Shown here: in pieces, positions 1-9,428 of the stretch
Layout: each line of letters starts with the position of its first letter
Position numbering within the stretch: position 1 is the stretch's first letter
From: Pantoea deleyi
GTDB taxonomy: Bacteria; Pseudomonadota; Gammaproteobacteria; Enterobacterales; Enterobacteriaceae
DNA: 64,000 nt
Direction: 5' to 3'
Assembly: GCF_022647325.1 (NCBI RefSeq)
Contig: NZ_CP071405.1
Coordinates: 1,798,001-1,862,000 of the forward strand
Program-made: the position numbers and the translations under genes
Notes under the pieces: generated by a model
Databases searched by the model: none
The model's input: the letters and a program-made list of their open reading frames with translations, nothing else
What the model was told of the DNA's origin: nothing

Positions 1-329
1 AAGCGGGCGGCAAAATCGCAGGTGGTGAAGGGGTTCGGATGCAGCTGAATCATGGTGTGTTCATAAGCGAGGCGCAGACCTTCCCAGGCACTGTAGATCC
101 AGAGCGCCAGCGCGCCCAGACGCAACGGCGATTTCGGCGCAATCGCCCCCACCAGCCCCGCGCCCATCACCCCGAACAGCGCATTCCGCTCATAGATGCA
201 CATCACGCAGGGCTTCAGGCCCATGACGTGCTGAAAAAAGAGCGCCGCCAACTCCAGCGCCAGCGCAGTCAGGGCCAGTAATAACCAGGCACCGCGACCG
301 CGTGAACAGCGATTCAGATATCTCAACAT
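1..329 (-). CDS. dsbB: Disulfide bond formation protein B, partial (C-terminus beyond window)
   Basis: Inner-membrane quinone reductase that reoxidises periplasmic DsbA. The translation from the ATG at 329 begins [13 protein letters not shown] and follows E. coli DsbB closely. The first redox pair is C41-V-M-C44 and C104 of the second pair is visible (TTCDF); its partner lies beyond the window edge. Hydrophobic stretches fit the first three membrane helices. About 109 residues of roughly 176 are present. In E. coli the next gene is nhaB, then fadR; here nhaB is not found between them. Identity is secure; the C-terminus cannot be judged. Confidence 0.95.
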   Translation of the reverse strand, partial: MLRYLNRCSRGRGAWLLLALTALALELAALFFQHVMGLKPCVMCIYERNALFGVMGAGLVGAIAPKSPLRLGALALWIYSAWEGLRLAYEHTMIQLHPNPFTTCDFAAR

Positions 330-776
330 ATTGCATTCCCTGTAAACGTGAATGCCACGCAGTGTAAACCAAAAGCGCAGGCAAACCAGCTACGGCCAGG
401 GAAAAATCGTGTGTAAACATAACCTGATGCTGATCCAGAACAGGTTAAAAGGGGCAGATGTCACGGTGATGGCTGCGGGGCCCGGCAGGCCGCTGGCCGG
501 CAATGCGCGCGTGCTGGCCGGGCTGCGGCGACGGCCTTCACCTATCCCCGATCCGGACTCAGCGCTGAGCCAGACTGATACCTGACTGATACGGGCGCGA
601 TAAGGCGCAGAAAGCGCCAGCACGACCGGCGCGCCTGTCACCGTGCGCGGGCTGTCAGCCAGTCTGAAATATGCGCCCGCACCCGGTTTTAATAGTGACG
701 CAGGCTATATCCGCTATAGGGCGTCTGGTATGATGAGTGCCCATCATGATTAGAAAAGCAACGAGAACACATTGCT
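330..776. other. dsbB-fadR intergenic region without nhaB
   Basis: This 447-base gap lies between two divergently read genes. In E. coli the same place holds nhaB (about 1.5 kb). No NhaB-like translation was recognised on either strand; short open frames here are GC-rich and low in recognisable motifs. It contains a small hairpin near 604-618 (GGCGC/GCGCC) and the fadR promoter at its right end. Confidence 0.7.
726..734 (+). promoter_or_regulatory. Probable extended -10 promoter of fadR
   Basis: TGGTATGAT is a TG-N extended -10 followed by a hexamer with one mismatch to TATAAT. It sits about 43 bases before the fadR ATG. No good -35 is evident at standard spacing, which is usual for extended -10 promoters. 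Assigned by eye only. Confidence 0.55.
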
Positions 777-1496
777 ATGGTTATAAAGGCTCAGAGTCCA
801 GCGGGATTTGCTGAAGAGTATATTATTGAAAGCATCTGGAACAGTCGCTTTCCGCCCGGGTCGATTCTTCCTGCTGAGCGTGAGCTTTCTGAATTGATTG
901 GGGTGACGCGCACCACACTGCGTGAAGTGCTGCAGCGCCTGGCGCGCGATGGCTGGCTCACGATCCAGCATGGCAAACCGACGCGGGTCAACGACTTCTG
1001 GGAAACGTCCGGGCTGAATATTCTGGAAACCCTGGCGCGTCTCGACCACGACAGCGTGCCGGTGCTGATCGACAACCTGCTGTCGGTGCGCAGTAACATT
1101 TCATCGATCTTTATCAGCCGTGCACTGCGTCATCATCCGGATAAAGCGCGTGAAGTGCTGGAAACCGTCAGCGCGGTCGCCGACCAGGCCGATGCCTATA
1201 CCGAACTCGACTATCGGGTCTTCCGGGGGCTGGCTTTTGCCTCAGGCAACCCGATTTATGGCCTGATCCTGAATGGCCTGAAAGGTCTCTATACGCGCGT
1301 GGGTCGCCACTACTTCTCGAATCCCGAAGCCCGTCAGGTGGCGCGTGATTTTTATCTGAAACTGCTGGCGCTGTGTGACACCTCGCCAGGGCAGGATGAG
1401 ATTGTTGAGGTGGTGCGAAACTATGGCCGCCGCAGCGGAGAGATCTGGCACAGCATGCAAAAGAATCTGCCCGACGATCTCGGCAATAAACGTTAA
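777..1496 (+). CDS. fadR: Fatty acid metabolism transcriptional regulator FadR
   Basis: GntR-family regulator that represses fatty-acid degradation genes and activates fabA/fabB; long-chain acyl-CoA releases it from DNA. The product is 239 aa, the same as E. coli FadR. The N-terminal winged helix-turn-helix (about residues 10-70) contains [22 protein letters not shown], typical of GntR proteins. The all-helical acyl-CoA-binding C-terminal domain follows ([11 protein letters not shown] and later). It is monocistronic, with a strong terminator right after the stop. ycgB converges on it, as in E. coli. Confidence 0.97.
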   Translation: MVIKAQSPAGFAEEYIIESIWNSRFPPGSILPAERELSELIGVTRTTLREVLQRLARDGWLTIQHGKPTRVNDFWETSGLNILETLARLDHDSVPVLIDNLLSVRSNISSIFISRALRHHPDKAREVLETVSAVADQADAYTELDYRVFRGLAFASGNPIYGLILNGLKGLYTRVGRHYFSNPEARQVARDFYLKLLALCDTSPGQDEIVEVVRNYGRRSGEIWHSMQKNLPDDLGNKR

Positions 1497-1527
1497 AAAA
1501 AACCGGACCTCAGGTCCGGTTTTTTTA
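1495..1527. terminator. Bidirectional terminator between fadR and ycgB
   Basis: Stem ACCGGACC/GGTCCGGT with loop TCA, flanked by an A-run on the left and a T-run on the right, so it can end transcripts from both convergent genes. Confidence 0.93.
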
Positions 1528-1532
1528 TCTCT

Positions 1533-3068
1533 TCAGAGTGCGACGCCGCGCGGCGGGTTGCGATCCAGCAGTTCGACACTGCCATCCTCATTCTGCTGTT
1601 CCAGTATTACATCGAATCCCCACAGGCGATGCACATGCTTCAGCACTTCGCGGCGGCTCTTGTCCAGCGGCGTGCGGCTCTGCGGCACATAGCGCAGCGT
1701 CAGCGAACGGTCGCCGCGAAGATCGACGTTATAAACCTGAATATTGGGTTCCAGATTACTCAGGTTGTACTGGGCCGAGAGCTGCTGACGAATCGCCCGG
1801 TAGCCCGCCTCGTCGTGGATAGCGGCGATTTCGAGGTAGTTGTTACGGTCATCGTCCAGCACGGTGAACAGACGGAAATCACGCATCACCTTCGGCGACA
1901 GGAACTGGCTGATGAAGCTCTCATCCTTGAACTCGCGCATCGCAAAATGCAGTGTTTCCAGCCAGTCGGACCCGGCAATATCCGGGAACCAGTAGCGATC
2001 TTCCTCCGTCGGCGACTGACAGATTCGCTTGATGTCCTGCATCATGGCAAAGCCTAATGCGTAAGGGTTGATGCCGTTGTACCACTGACTGTTGTAGGGC
2101 GGCTGATAGACCACGTTGGTATGGCTGTGCAGGAACTCCATCATGAAGCGTTCCGACACTTTGCCCTCATCGTAGAGGTGATTAAGAATGGTGTAGTGCC
2201 AGAAGGTGGCCCACCCCTCGTTCATCACCTGAGTCTGCTTCTGTGGATAGAAATACTGGCTGACCTTGCGCACGATGCGCAGGATTTCGCGCTGCCACGG
2301 CTCCAGCAGCGGGGCGTTCTTCTCCATAAAGTAGAGCAGGTTTTCCTGCGGCTCAGAGGGATACCGTGCGGCTTCAAAGGGCACTGCCTCTTTTTCACGG
2401 CGCGGCAGCGTGCGCCAGAGCGTATTCACCTGACTCTGCAGATACTCTTCGCGGCTCTTCTGCCGGGCTTTTTCCTCCTGCAGAGAGATTTTCTGCGGGC
2501 GTTTATAGCGATCGACGCCATAATTCATTAAGGCGTGGCAGGAGTCGAGCAGGCGTTCGACCTCTTCGACGCCGTAGCGCTCTTCGCAGTCGCTGATGTA
2601 ATTTTTCGCGAACAGCAGGTAGTCGACGATTGAACCGGCGTCGGTCCAGCTGCGGAACAGGTAGTTATTTTTGAAGAACGAGTTGTGGCCGTAACAGGCA
2701 TGCGCCATCACCAGCGCCTGCATGGTCATGGTGTTCTCTTCCATCAGATAGGCGATGCAGGGGTTGGAGTTGATGACGATTTCATAGGCCAGGCCCTGCT
2801 GACCATGCTTGTAGCGCTGCTCGGTCTCGATAAACTTTTTACCGAACGACCAGTGAGAATAGTTGATCGGCATGCCCACGCTGGAATAGGCATCCATCAT
2901 CTGTTCTGAGGTAATGACTTCGATCTGGTGCGGGTAGGTATCCAGCCGGTAGAGTTTAGCCACCCGGTCGATCTCGGCTAAATAGACATCCAGTAGTTCG
3001 AATGTCCAGTCTGGTCCGTCATTGAGTCGTTTGCTGTCTCTGATGGCTTCGTCAAAGATTGTCGTCAT
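1533..3068 (-). CDS. ycgB: SpoVR family protein YcgB
   Basis: Cytoplasmic protein of the SpoVR family, 511 aa against 510 in E. coli. The biochemical role is unsettled; in Bacillus the homologue affects spore cortex, and in enterobacteria it is linked by co-occurrence with the YeaG kinase and YeaH and is stationary-phase induced. The sequence is conserved through the whole length (start MTTIFDEAIRDSKRLNDGPD; HACYGHNSFFKNNYLF and EGWATFWHYT with possible metal-ligand histidines). AGAGGTG lies 5 bases before the ATG at 3068. Noteworthy here is the short distance to yeaH-yeaG (8.5 kb, same strand). Confidence 0.95.
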   Translation of the reverse strand: MTTIFDEAIRDSKRLNDGPDWTFELLDVYLAEIDRVAKLYRLDTYPHQIEVITSEQMMDAYSSVGMPINYSHWSFGKKFIETEQRYKHGQQGLAYEIVINSNPCIAYLMEENTMTMQALVMAHACYGHNSFFKNNYLFRSWTDAGSIVDYLLFAKNYISDCEERYGVEEVERLLDSCHALMNYGVDRYKRPQKISLQEEKARQKSREEYLQSQVNTLWRTLPRREKEAVPFEAARYPSEPQENLLYFMEKNAPLLEPWQREILRIVRKVSQYFYPQKQTQVMNEGWATFWHYTILNHLYDEGKVSERFMMEFLHSHTNVVYQPPYNSQWYNGINPYALGFAMMQDIKRICQSPTEEDRYWFPDIAGSDWLETLHFAMREFKDESFISQFLSPKVMRDFRLFTVLDDDRNNYLEIAAIHDEAGYRAIRQQLSAQYNLSNLEPNIQVYNVDLRGDRSLTLRYVPQSRTPLDKSRREVLKHVHRLWGFDVILEQQNEDGSVELLDRNPPRGVAL

Positions 3069-3571
3069 AGCGCACCTCTTGTTTGCAAACCGGCTGACCC
3101 GAAAGACAACCCGTTCTGGTTATTTAAGGCTTCGTCCTGAAAAAGGGAACCCAAAAAAACTAGGCGAACACAACAATGATAGCCCACTGTCGCCTATCCG
3201 AAATGCGAACTCAAACGAAATCTTTGGCACAAAATCATTCAGATAGACGCAATGGCCTGTTTCACCTTCTTTCCTCCGGCTGATGAAGGTTATCGCAGGA
3301 TATGATCCTGTTTATAAGCAGAATGTATGGGGTTGAAGGATTCTCCTGAAACAGGCAGATTTCACTGCCTTTGTTGTCATTTATTTCTGCGTTTAACGAT
3401 TAAGACGCATAAACCGCTGAAATCGGGCGGGTGACAAGATTTTAGTTACCGGAAAAGTAAAAAAGATGTGAAATAGAGGGAGAAATTTCGGGGTGGTATC
3501 CGCTTTGTTAATCCGCTGGCTATCATCAGTTGAACAGTGAATTATGCTTTTAGAGGTCGGGTGGGGGAGCT
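3069..3571. other. ycgB-dadA divergent intergenic region
   Basis: A 503-base, AT-richer gap that must hold the promoters of both divergent genes. In E. coli the dad promoters are controlled by Lrp and CRP. I see AT-rich stretches near 3140-3240 and 3340-3480 and a TGTGA half-site near 3466, but no complete CRP palindrome and no convincing -35/-10 pair. No gene was recognised. Confidence 0.6.
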
Positions 3572-4873
3572 ATGCACGTTGTCATTCTTGGAAGTGGGGT
3601 AGTCGGTGTGGCCAGCGCCTGGTATCTGGCCCGTGCCGGACATCAGGTTACCGTCATCGATCGTCAGCCTGCGGCGGCGATGGAAACCAGTGCGGGCAAT
3701 GCCGGTCAGATCTCACCGGGCTATGCGGCTCCCTGGGCGGCCCCCGGTGTGCCACTGAAAGCGGTGAAGTGGATGTTCCAGCGTCATGCGCCGCTGGCTA
3801 TCCGGCTGGATGGCAGCAGTTTCCAGCTGGAGTGGATGTGGCACATGCTGCGCAACTGCGATATCAACCACTATCAGCAGAATAAAAGCCGGATGGTGCG
3901 GATCGCCGAATACAGCCGTGACTGCCTGAAGGCGTTGCGCAGTGAAACCGGCATTGCCTATGAGGGCCGTCAGGGCGGGACGCTGCAGCTCTTCCGCACC
4001 CAGCAGCAGTTCGACAGCGCCAGCAAAGATATCGCCGTGCTGCGCGACGCGGGCGTGCCTTATGAGCTGTTGCAGGCGCATGAGCTGTCACGCGCCGAAC
4101 CGGCGCTGGCCGCGACCCAGCATAAGCTCACCGGCGGCTTGCGCCTGCCCAACGATGAAACCGGCGACTGCCAGCTCTTTACGCAGCGACTGGCGAAGAT
4201 GGCCGAAGAGGCGGGCGTGGTCTTCCGCTATAACACCACCGTTGATCACCTGCTGCGCGATGGCAACCGCATCTATGGCGTGAAGTGCGGCGATGAAATC
4301 GTGAAAGCGGACAGCTACGTGGTGGCGTTTGGCTCCTACTCGACCGCGCTGCTGAAAAATGTCATCGATATCCCGGTCTATCCACTGAAAGGCTACTCGC
4401 TGACCATCCCGATTAAAAACCCGGACGCGGCCCCGGTCTCGACTATCCTGGACGAGACCTACAAAGTGGCGGTGACCCGCTTCGACGATCGCATCCGCGT
4501 GGGGGGAATGGCGGAAATTGTTGGTTTTAACACCAGACTCACCGAAGCGCGGCGGGAAACGCTGGAGATGGTCGTCAGTGATCTCTATCCTGAAGGCGGT
4601 CATGTCGCGCAGGCGAGTTTCTGGACCGGCCTGCGCCCGATGACGCCGGACGGCACGCCAATCGTAGGTGCCACACCCATCTCCAACCTCTACCTGAATA
4701 CCGGTCACGGTACGCTGGGCTGGACGATGGCGTGCGGATCGGGTCAGCTGCTGGCCGATCTCATCTCCGGTAAAAAACCCGCTATTGCCGCCGATGACCT
4801 AGCGGTGTTCCGCTACTTACCCGGTTTCGCGGCGACGTCATCCCCGCTGCGTAACGCTAACGCAACTCGTTAA
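3572..4873 (+). CDS. dadA: D-amino acid dehydrogenase, small (FAD) subunit
   Basis: Membrane-associated flavoprotein that oxidatively deaminates D-alanine and other D-amino acids to 2-oxo acids, feeding electrons to the respiratory chain. The product is 433 aa (E. coli 432). The N-terminal dinucleotide-binding motif [18 protein letters not shown] (residues 3-20) ends in an acidic residue of the second strand (VTVID). The C-terminal part carries the [14 protein letters not shown] and GHGTLGWTM stretches typical of the DAO family. A strong GGGGGAG ribosome site lies before the ATG. dadX follows after 18 bases in one operon. Confidence 0.97.
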   Translation: MHVVILGSGVVGVASAWYLARAGHQVTVIDRQPAAAMETSAGNAGQISPGYAAPWAAPGVPLKAVKWMFQRHAPLAIRLDGSSFQLEWMWHMLRNCDINHYQQNKSRMVRIAEYSRDCLKALRSETGIAYEGRQGGTLQLFRTQQQFDSASKDIAVLRDAGVPYELLQAHELSRAEPALAATQHKLTGGLRLPNDETGDCQLFTQRLAKMAEEAGVVFRYNTTVDHLLRDGNRIYGVKCGDEIVKADSYVVAFGSYSTALLKNVIDIPVYPLKGYSLTIPIKNPDAAPVSTILDETYKVAVTRFDDRIRVGGMAEIVGFNTRLTEARRETLEMVVSDLYPEGGHVAQASFWTGLRPMTPDGTPIVGATPISNLYLNTGHGTLGWTMACGSGQLLADLISGKKPAIAADDLAVFRYLPGFAATSSPLRNANATR

Positions 4874-4891
4874 GTATTCAGGGAGAGGAAG

Positions 4892-5962
4892 ATGTCACGT
4901 CCGATTGTTGCGACCATTAACCAGCAGGCGCTGCGTCATAACCTGACGGTTGTGCGCCAGGCCGCCCCCGCCTCGCGCGTCTGGTCAGTGGTCAAAGCGA
5001 ATGCCTACGGGCACGGTATAGATCGCGTGCGCGACGCGCTGTCTGCCACCGACGGCTTTGCGCTGCTCAATATGGAAGAGGCGATTCAGCTGCGTGAGCA
5101 GGGCTGGAAAAAACCGATTCTGCTGCTGGAGGGCTTTTTTCACCCGGACGATCTGCAGCTGATCGACCGCTATCGCCTGACGACCAGCGTGCACAGCAAC
5201 TGGCAGATCAATGCGCTGGCGGCGGCCAGGCTCTCTGCGCCGGTGGATATCTACCTCAAGGTCAACAGCGGCATGAACCGGCTGGGCTTCCGGCCGGAGC
5301 AGGTTAACAGCGCATGGCAGAAGCTGCGGGCGCTGAGTAACGTGGGTGAGATGACGCTGATGGCACACTTTGCCGATGCGGAAAATCCCGAGGGGCTGAT
5401 TGACCCGCTGCAGCGCATCGAACAGGCGGCCGAGGGGCTGAACTGCCCGCGCTCTCTCTCTAACTCCGCCTGTACGCTGTGGCATCCGGAGGCGCACTTT
5501 GACTGGGTTCGTCCCGGCATCGTCCTTTATGGCGCCTCGCCCAGCGGCGACTGGCAGGATATCGCCGGCAGCGGCCTGCAACCGGTGATGACCCTGAGCA
5601 GCGAGATTATCGCGGTGCAGCAACTTCAGGCGGGCGATGGCGTCGGCTACGGCTACCGCTACCGGGCCAGCAGCGCCCAGCGGATCGGCGTCGTCGCCTG
5701 TGGCTACGCCGACGGCTATCCGCGTCATGCGCCGACCGGCACGCCCGTCTGCGTGGATGGCGTGATGACCCAGGTCGTGGGCGCAATCTCCATGGATATG
5801 ATCACGGTGGATCTGACCCCCTGTCCACAGGCGGGCATCGGCTCTGCGGTCGAGCTGTGGGGCGAGCAGGTTAAAATTGATCAGGTCGCTAAAGCGGCCG
5901 GAACGGTAGGGTACGAGCTGATGTGTGCACTCGCCCCCCGCGTTCCGGTCAGGGCTATTTAA
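4892..5962 (+). CDS. dadX: Catabolic alanine racemase
   Basis: PLP enzyme that converts L-alanine to D-alanine, which DadA then oxidises. The product is 356 aa, as in E. coli. The PLP lysine is K35 in [10 protein letters not shown], and the second catalytic tyrosine lies in [12 protein letters not shown]. The C-terminal beta domain ends with [12 protein letters not shown]. The gene is co-transcribed with dadA (18-base gap, GGGAGAGG ribosome site). Its last 8 bases overlap the 3' end of the convergent MFS gene, with no terminator hairpin between them. Confidence 0.97.
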   Translation: MSRPIVATINQQALRHNLTVVRQAAPASRVWSVVKANAYGHGIDRVRDALSATDGFALLNMEEAIQLREQGWKKPILLLEGFFHPDDLQLIDRYRLTTSVHSNWQINALAAARLSAPVDIYLKVNSGMNRLGFRPEQVNSAWQKLRALSNVGEMTLMAHFADAENPEGLIDPLQRIEQAAEGLNCPRSLSNSACTLWHPEAHFDWVRPGIVLYGASPSGDWQDIAGSGLQPVMTLSSEIIAVQQLQAGDGVGYGYRYRASSAQRIGVVACGYADGYPRHAPTGTPVCVDGVMTQVVGAISMDMITVDLTPCPQAGIGSAVELWGEQVKIDQVAKAAGTVGYELMCALAPRVPVRAI

Positions 5963-7148
5963 GCGCGGTCAGCGTGCCGCGCATCTTCCTGCTGCAGCGC
6001 CAGGCGAGGAATGCCAGCGCTGCACCCACCAGCATCATCAGACTCAGTGAGAGCTTCTCCGCCACCGGCAGCGCCACGATAATCAGGCTGCCTGCCGCAC
6101 CGCCCGCCATCTGAATAAAGCCCTGCAGGGCCGACGCGACGCCCGCCTGCTGCTGATACGGCTCCAGTGCATAGCTGGTGGCGGGGCCGACGGTAAAGGC
6201 CAGACCGGCCACCGCCACGGCCACCGGGAACATATAGAGCGCCCAGTGCGTCTGCATCGCGGCCGGGAAGATCTGCATACCGGCTACCAGCAGCAGCGCG
6301 CCCATCAGCATGGTCAGGAAACCCATCGCCAGACAGAACGGGCGACCCGCCTTACGAATCGCTTTGTTGACGAACATGCTGACAAACATGATCCAGAATC
6401 CGTTCGCGCCAAACGCAAAGGAGAACTGAATCGGGGTCAGGCCGCCTTCGCTCATCAGCACCTGGGGTGCCAGCGACACATAGGTCAGCACCATGCCCAG
6501 CGCACCGGCATTGGCAAACGCAAACGCCAGGAAGCGGGGCTGACGCAGGATCGCGGCATACTGTTTAACCGGCAGGCCTTTCACGCGCAGGGTATCCGCC
6601 GGACGGGTCTCGGGCAGCCAGATCAGCACCAGCAGCGTAATCAGCGCGCCGTAGCCGCAGAGGAACCAGAAGGGCGCGCGCCAGTCGAAGGCGCTGGCCA
6701 GCAGGCCGCCCAGCAGCGGCGCGAGGGCCGGAACGATGTTCAGCGCGCCATTCAGGAAGCCATAGGCGCGGGCGGCATCATCCCCGCTGAGTCTGTCGCG
6801 CACGCCGCTGAAGGCCACAACCGCGCTGCAGCAGACGCCGCAGCCCTGCACCAGGCGCGCGATTACGAACAGCGGAAAAGAGGTGGCGGTCGCCGCGATA
6901 GCACTGCCGGTAATGTAAAGTGCCAGGCCCAGCAGCGCGATCGGCTTACGGCCATAGTTATCCACCAGCGGACCGGTGACCAGTTGCCCCAGGCCCATTA
7001 CCAGCAGGAACAGGGGGATCGTGGTCTGCACCAGGGTAACCGGCGTATTCAGCCCGACGGCGATTTGCGGCAGCGTGGGCAAATAGAGATCGATGCCTAA
7101 AGGTGCCAGTAGCACCAGGCTTAATAACAGCAGAGTAAATTTTTGCAT
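5955..7148 (-). CDS. Bcr/CflA-type multidrug efflux MFS transporter
   Basis: Integral inner-membrane drug:H+ antiporter, 397 aa with about 12 hydrophobic segments. It opens [18 protein letters not shown], then [11 protein letters not shown], typical of the Bcr/CflA branch. Loop 2-3 has the MFS motif A ([16 protein letters not shown]), and TM5 has a motif C-like [10 protein letters not shown]. The substrate cannot be told from sequence. E. coli has no gene here; its relatives are bcr, mdtL, mdtM and ydhC. The stop overlaps dadX by 8 bases (tail to tail). An accessory insertion relative to E. coli. Confidence 0.85.
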   Translation of the reverse strand: MQKFTLLLLSLVLLAPLGIDLYLPTLPQIAVGLNTPVTLVQTTIPLFLLVMGLGQLVTGPLVDNYGRKPIALLGLALYITGSAIAATATSFPLFVIARLVQGCGVCCSAVVAFSGVRDRLSGDDAARAYGFLNGALNIVPALAPLLGGLLASAFDWRAPFWFLCGYGALITLLVLIWLPETRPADTLRVKGLPVKQYAAILRQPRFLAFAFANAGALGMVLTYVSLAPQVLMSEGGLTPIQFSFAFGANGFWIMFVSMFVNKAIRKAGRPFCLAMGFLTMLMGALLLVAGMQIFPAAMQTHWALYMFPVAVAVAGLAFTVGPATSYALEPYQQQAGVASALQGFIQMAGGAAGSLIIVALPVAEKLSLSLMMLVGAALAFLAWRCSRKMRGTLTALK

Positions 7149-7238
7149 AACAACCAGAGGGTAAACGGTCTGTTAAAAAACGATCGCAAAGGGTAATGAT
7201 TCAGAGGCAAAAAAGATAGAGGAAAGGGGTGCGGAAAG

Positions 7239-7266
7239 TGCGATGCCTGCCGGAACAGGCATCGCA
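7239..7266 (-). terminator. Hairpin downstream of the wbaP-like gene
   Basis: Perfect 11-bp stem TGCGATGCCTG/CAGGCATCGCA with a 6-base loop, just after the stop of the wbaP-like gene. The T-tract on the minus strand is weak (CACTTTCC), so termination is probable, not certain. Confidence 0.65.
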
Positions 7267-7275
7267 GGGCCAGAC

Positions 7276-8742
7276 TCAGTAGGCACCGTCGCGGCGCAGC
7301 ACCACACCGGCGGTTTTGAACAGAATGGCGATGTCGGTCCAGAGCGCCCAGTTCTTCACATACCAGGAGTCAAAATAGACGCGGGTATCATAGTCGATGT
7401 CGTTTCGTCCGCTGACCTGCCAGAGGCCGGTCATGCCGGGCTTGGCCATCAGGTAGTAGTCCACGTCACCGGCATAGCGCTCCAGTTCGGCTTCAATCAC
7501 CGGGCGCGGGCCCACCAGGCTCATCTCACCGCGAATCACGTTCCAGAGCTGCGGTAACTCATCCAGGCTGGTTTTACGCAGGAACCCACCGATAGCGGTA
7601 ATACGGGGATCGTTCTTCAGTTTGAAGTCTTTGTCCCACTCCCGGCGCGCCTCTTCGCTGGTCGCCAGTAACTTCTCCAGCACCTCTTTGGAGTTAGTCA
7701 CCATCGAGCGGAACTTCAGGCACTTAAACTTTTTGCCGTTCTGACCGACCCGCTCGTGACCATAGATCGCATTGCCGCCATCCCGCTTCACCATAAAGCA
7801 GAGGAGGGCGAAGATCGGGCCGAGGAACAGCAGCAGCATCGACGCCACCACGATATCAAAGGCGCGCTTCATAAAGCGGGAAGAGTGCTTCGCCAGGTTA
7901 TTGCTGACGCGCAGGATCATCACTTCATGGCTGAAAATAAAGGACATGTCGGTGCCGTAGAGCGGTACACCGCGCAGCGTCGGGATGACGGAGACCGATC
8001 GGCAGTTCATCTTCGACAGAAACTTCAGCCAGCGGTCGCGCATCGGCTGCTGCTCATACTCCATGGCGACGATAAACTGCACGTTGTCACGGTCGATGGT
8101 CTGCCAGTTGATATCTTTCCAGGTGATCACCGGCACGCCGTTGACGCTCTGCCCGGTCGGCACATCGTCCACCGAGATAAACGCCTGCACGTTGTAGCCC
8201 AGAATCTCTTCACTCTGCAGCGCCGCATAGGCTTCGGTGGCGTTGCGGCCTGAACCGATGATGATGGTCTCTTTCTGCCACTGGCCCGCCTTGTTGATGG
8301 CGCGCTTGACCATCGCCCGCATCAGCGGCAGCAGCAGCAGGGCGTATGTCCAGCTGAAGACCCAGACCATGCGCGAAAAGTCCCACTTTGAAAAGGCGAT
8401 CAGCGCGAGGTCGAGCAGCGAGAAAACAAATAACGTTTTGACGATCTCTTTCAGCTCAAACCAGAAAGGTTTGCGATAGGTATAGTGACGCAGACGCACC
8501 CAGAACCAGCCGGTACAGAGCACCGACATAATAAACTGGGCAATAAAACGATATTCAATCTGATGCGGCGGAATAAAGGAATCCAGCTCGCCCCAAATAC
8601 CCTGTATCGTGGCGGCAGATAAAAACAAAGCCAGATTGAGTGCAATCAGATCGGAGAAACTCAGGGCGAATTTCACGATGATATTCTTGCGCGTGCCGCT
8701 CCACGAGCGGCTCGGGCTATTCATTATCAATGTACTTGCCAT
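7276..8742 (-). CDS. wbaP: Undecaprenyl-phosphate sugar phosphotransferase (WbaP/AmsG type)
   Basis: Inner-membrane polyprenyl-phosphate hexose-1-phosphate transferase that moves galactose-1-P (or glucose-1-P) from a UDP-sugar to undecaprenyl phosphate, the first step of an EPS, capsule or O-antigen unit. The product is 488 aa. The N-terminal part has several hydrophobic helices (about 25-145), then a Rossmann-like central region ([13 protein letters not shown]), then the catalytic bacterial sugar transferase domain from about 290 ([55 protein letters not shown]). No other EPS genes adjoin it, so it is an orphan copy. Pantoea stewartii has such an unlinked paralogue (wceG2, from memory). Galactose specificity is inferred only. 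Confidence 0.88.
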   Translation of the reverse strand: MASTLIMNSPSRSWSGTRKNIIVKFALSFSDLIALNLALFLSAATIQGIWGELDSFIPPHQIEYRFIAQFIMSVLCTGWFWVRLRHYTYRKPFWFELKEIVKTLFVFSLLDLALIAFSKWDFSRMVWVFSWTYALLLLPLMRAMVKRAINKAGQWQKETIIIGSGRNATEAYAALQSEEILGYNVQAFISVDDVPTGQSVNGVPVITWKDINWQTIDRDNVQFIVAMEYEQQPMRDRWLKFLSKMNCRSVSVIPTLRGVPLYGTDMSFIFSHEVMILRVSNNLAKHSSRFMKRAFDIVVASMLLLFLGPIFALLCFMVKRDGGNAIYGHERVGQNGKKFKCLKFRSMVTNSKEVLEKLLATSEEARREWDKDFKLKNDPRITAIGGFLRKTSLDELPQLWNVIRGEMSLVGPRPVIEAELERYAGDVDYYLMAKPGMTGLWQVSGRNDIDYDTRVYFDSWYVKNWALWTDIAILFKTAGVVLRRDGAY

Positions 8743-9116
8743 AAAACCTGCTCTCTTTCTTTAGTAAAAGATGGCCTGATCAGAATCAGGTACGCGCTCA
8801 GGAGTGGGCTGCTGAAAATTAAAAAGTCATTTTCAGGCTGGTGCAGTCAGTCAAGCCAGTACAGCTGCAAAAAGATAACGATTAAAGCGTGATGGTACTC
8901 ACGAAATGTTGCAGCATTGAGAATGAGTATGCAGGAGATATTTGACAGAGTTAATACGGAAAAAATCTGAAAACGGCGAAAGTGATTAAAGTTTTAAATG
9001 GCTAAGCTGATGTTTCAATTAGATAAAATAAGAGGGCGGTCAGTTATAACCAAACTGTTTAAGACGCTTTTTAGGAATTACCGCCGGTTTAGGCGACCGG
9101 CGGTAATGAAAAAGGC
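8743..9116. other. Intergenic region upstream of the wbaP-like gene
   Basis: A 374-base AT-rich gap holding the wbaP promoter and the 3' region of the small gene at 9117-9350. No full JUMPstart/ops element was seen. GAGAATGAG near 8918 only loosely resembles an RcsAB half-site. The only clear structure is the hairpin at 9078-9106. Confidence 0.5.
9078..9106. terminator. Perfect 11-bp hairpin after the 77-aa gene
   Basis: TTACCGCCGGT and ACCGGCGGTAA flank a 7-base loop. It lies 10 bases beyond the stop of the minus-strand gene. Neither side has a strong T-run, so it could be a terminator or an mRNA 3' stabiliser. Confidence 0.55.
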
Positions 9117-9350
9117 TCAGGCAGGTTTTTTTAAAATCCAGCGGTCCTGCTGTTTATCGTAATGACCGATTTGCAGATCCACCGGTTCCCCGTCGATCCA
9201 GGCGGGCACGCTGGTATCGCGATCCCAGCCGTCAAGTTGGGTAATTAAGCCGGGATTGGTATGACAGGGGATACTGACGGTGTCGGTGTTCTCACCGTCA
9301 AGATCGGCATCAACAATCTCATAACGACCAATTTTAACGACGTGTCCCAT
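9117..9350 (-). CDS. Small conserved-looking protein of unknown function
   Basis: The product is 77 aa, acidic, with no signal peptide or membrane segment. I do not recognise its family. The start at 9350 has GGGAGA 4 bases before the ATG, and a plausible promoter of its own lies just upstream. Sequence features are MGHVVKIGRYEIVDADLDGE, a WIDGEPVDLQIGHYD stretch and a tryptophan near the end (RWILKKP), suggesting a compact beta-rich fold; this is inference. It sits between wbaP and cvrA on the same strand, 78 bases after cvrA. Coding status is supported by the ribosome site, promoter and 3' hairpin. Confidence 0.75.
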   Translation of the reverse strand: MGHVVKIGRYEIVDADLDGENTDTVSIPCHTNPGLITQLDGWDRDTSVPAWIDGEPVDLQIGHYDKQQDRWILKKPA

Positions 9351-9370
9351 TCATTTCTCCCGTTTTTACT

Positions 9371-9399
9371 GACATAGAGCGTTAAGCTTAGCGTATCAA
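9371..9399 (-). promoter_or_regulatory. Probable sigma-70 promoter of the 77-aa gene
   Basis: On the minus strand TTGATA and TATGTC are separated by 17 bases, with the start codon 21 bases further on. This would make the small gene independent of cvrA. Confidence 0.6.
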
Positions 9400-9428
9400 C
9401 AGAAAATAACGTGGCTGAATGATTAGGA

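Noticed and set aside
352..641. Short open frames on both strands between dsbB and fadR
   Set aside because: Low-complexity GC-rich translations with no recognisable family, no ribosome sites, and mutual overlap.
3022..3246. Open frame of 74 codons crossing the ycgB start
   Set aside because: Overlaps the well-supported ycgB start and has no motif or ribosome site.
8912..8935. RcsAB box before the wbaP-like gene
   Set aside because: GAGAATGAG resembles only half of the consensus and the second half is missing.
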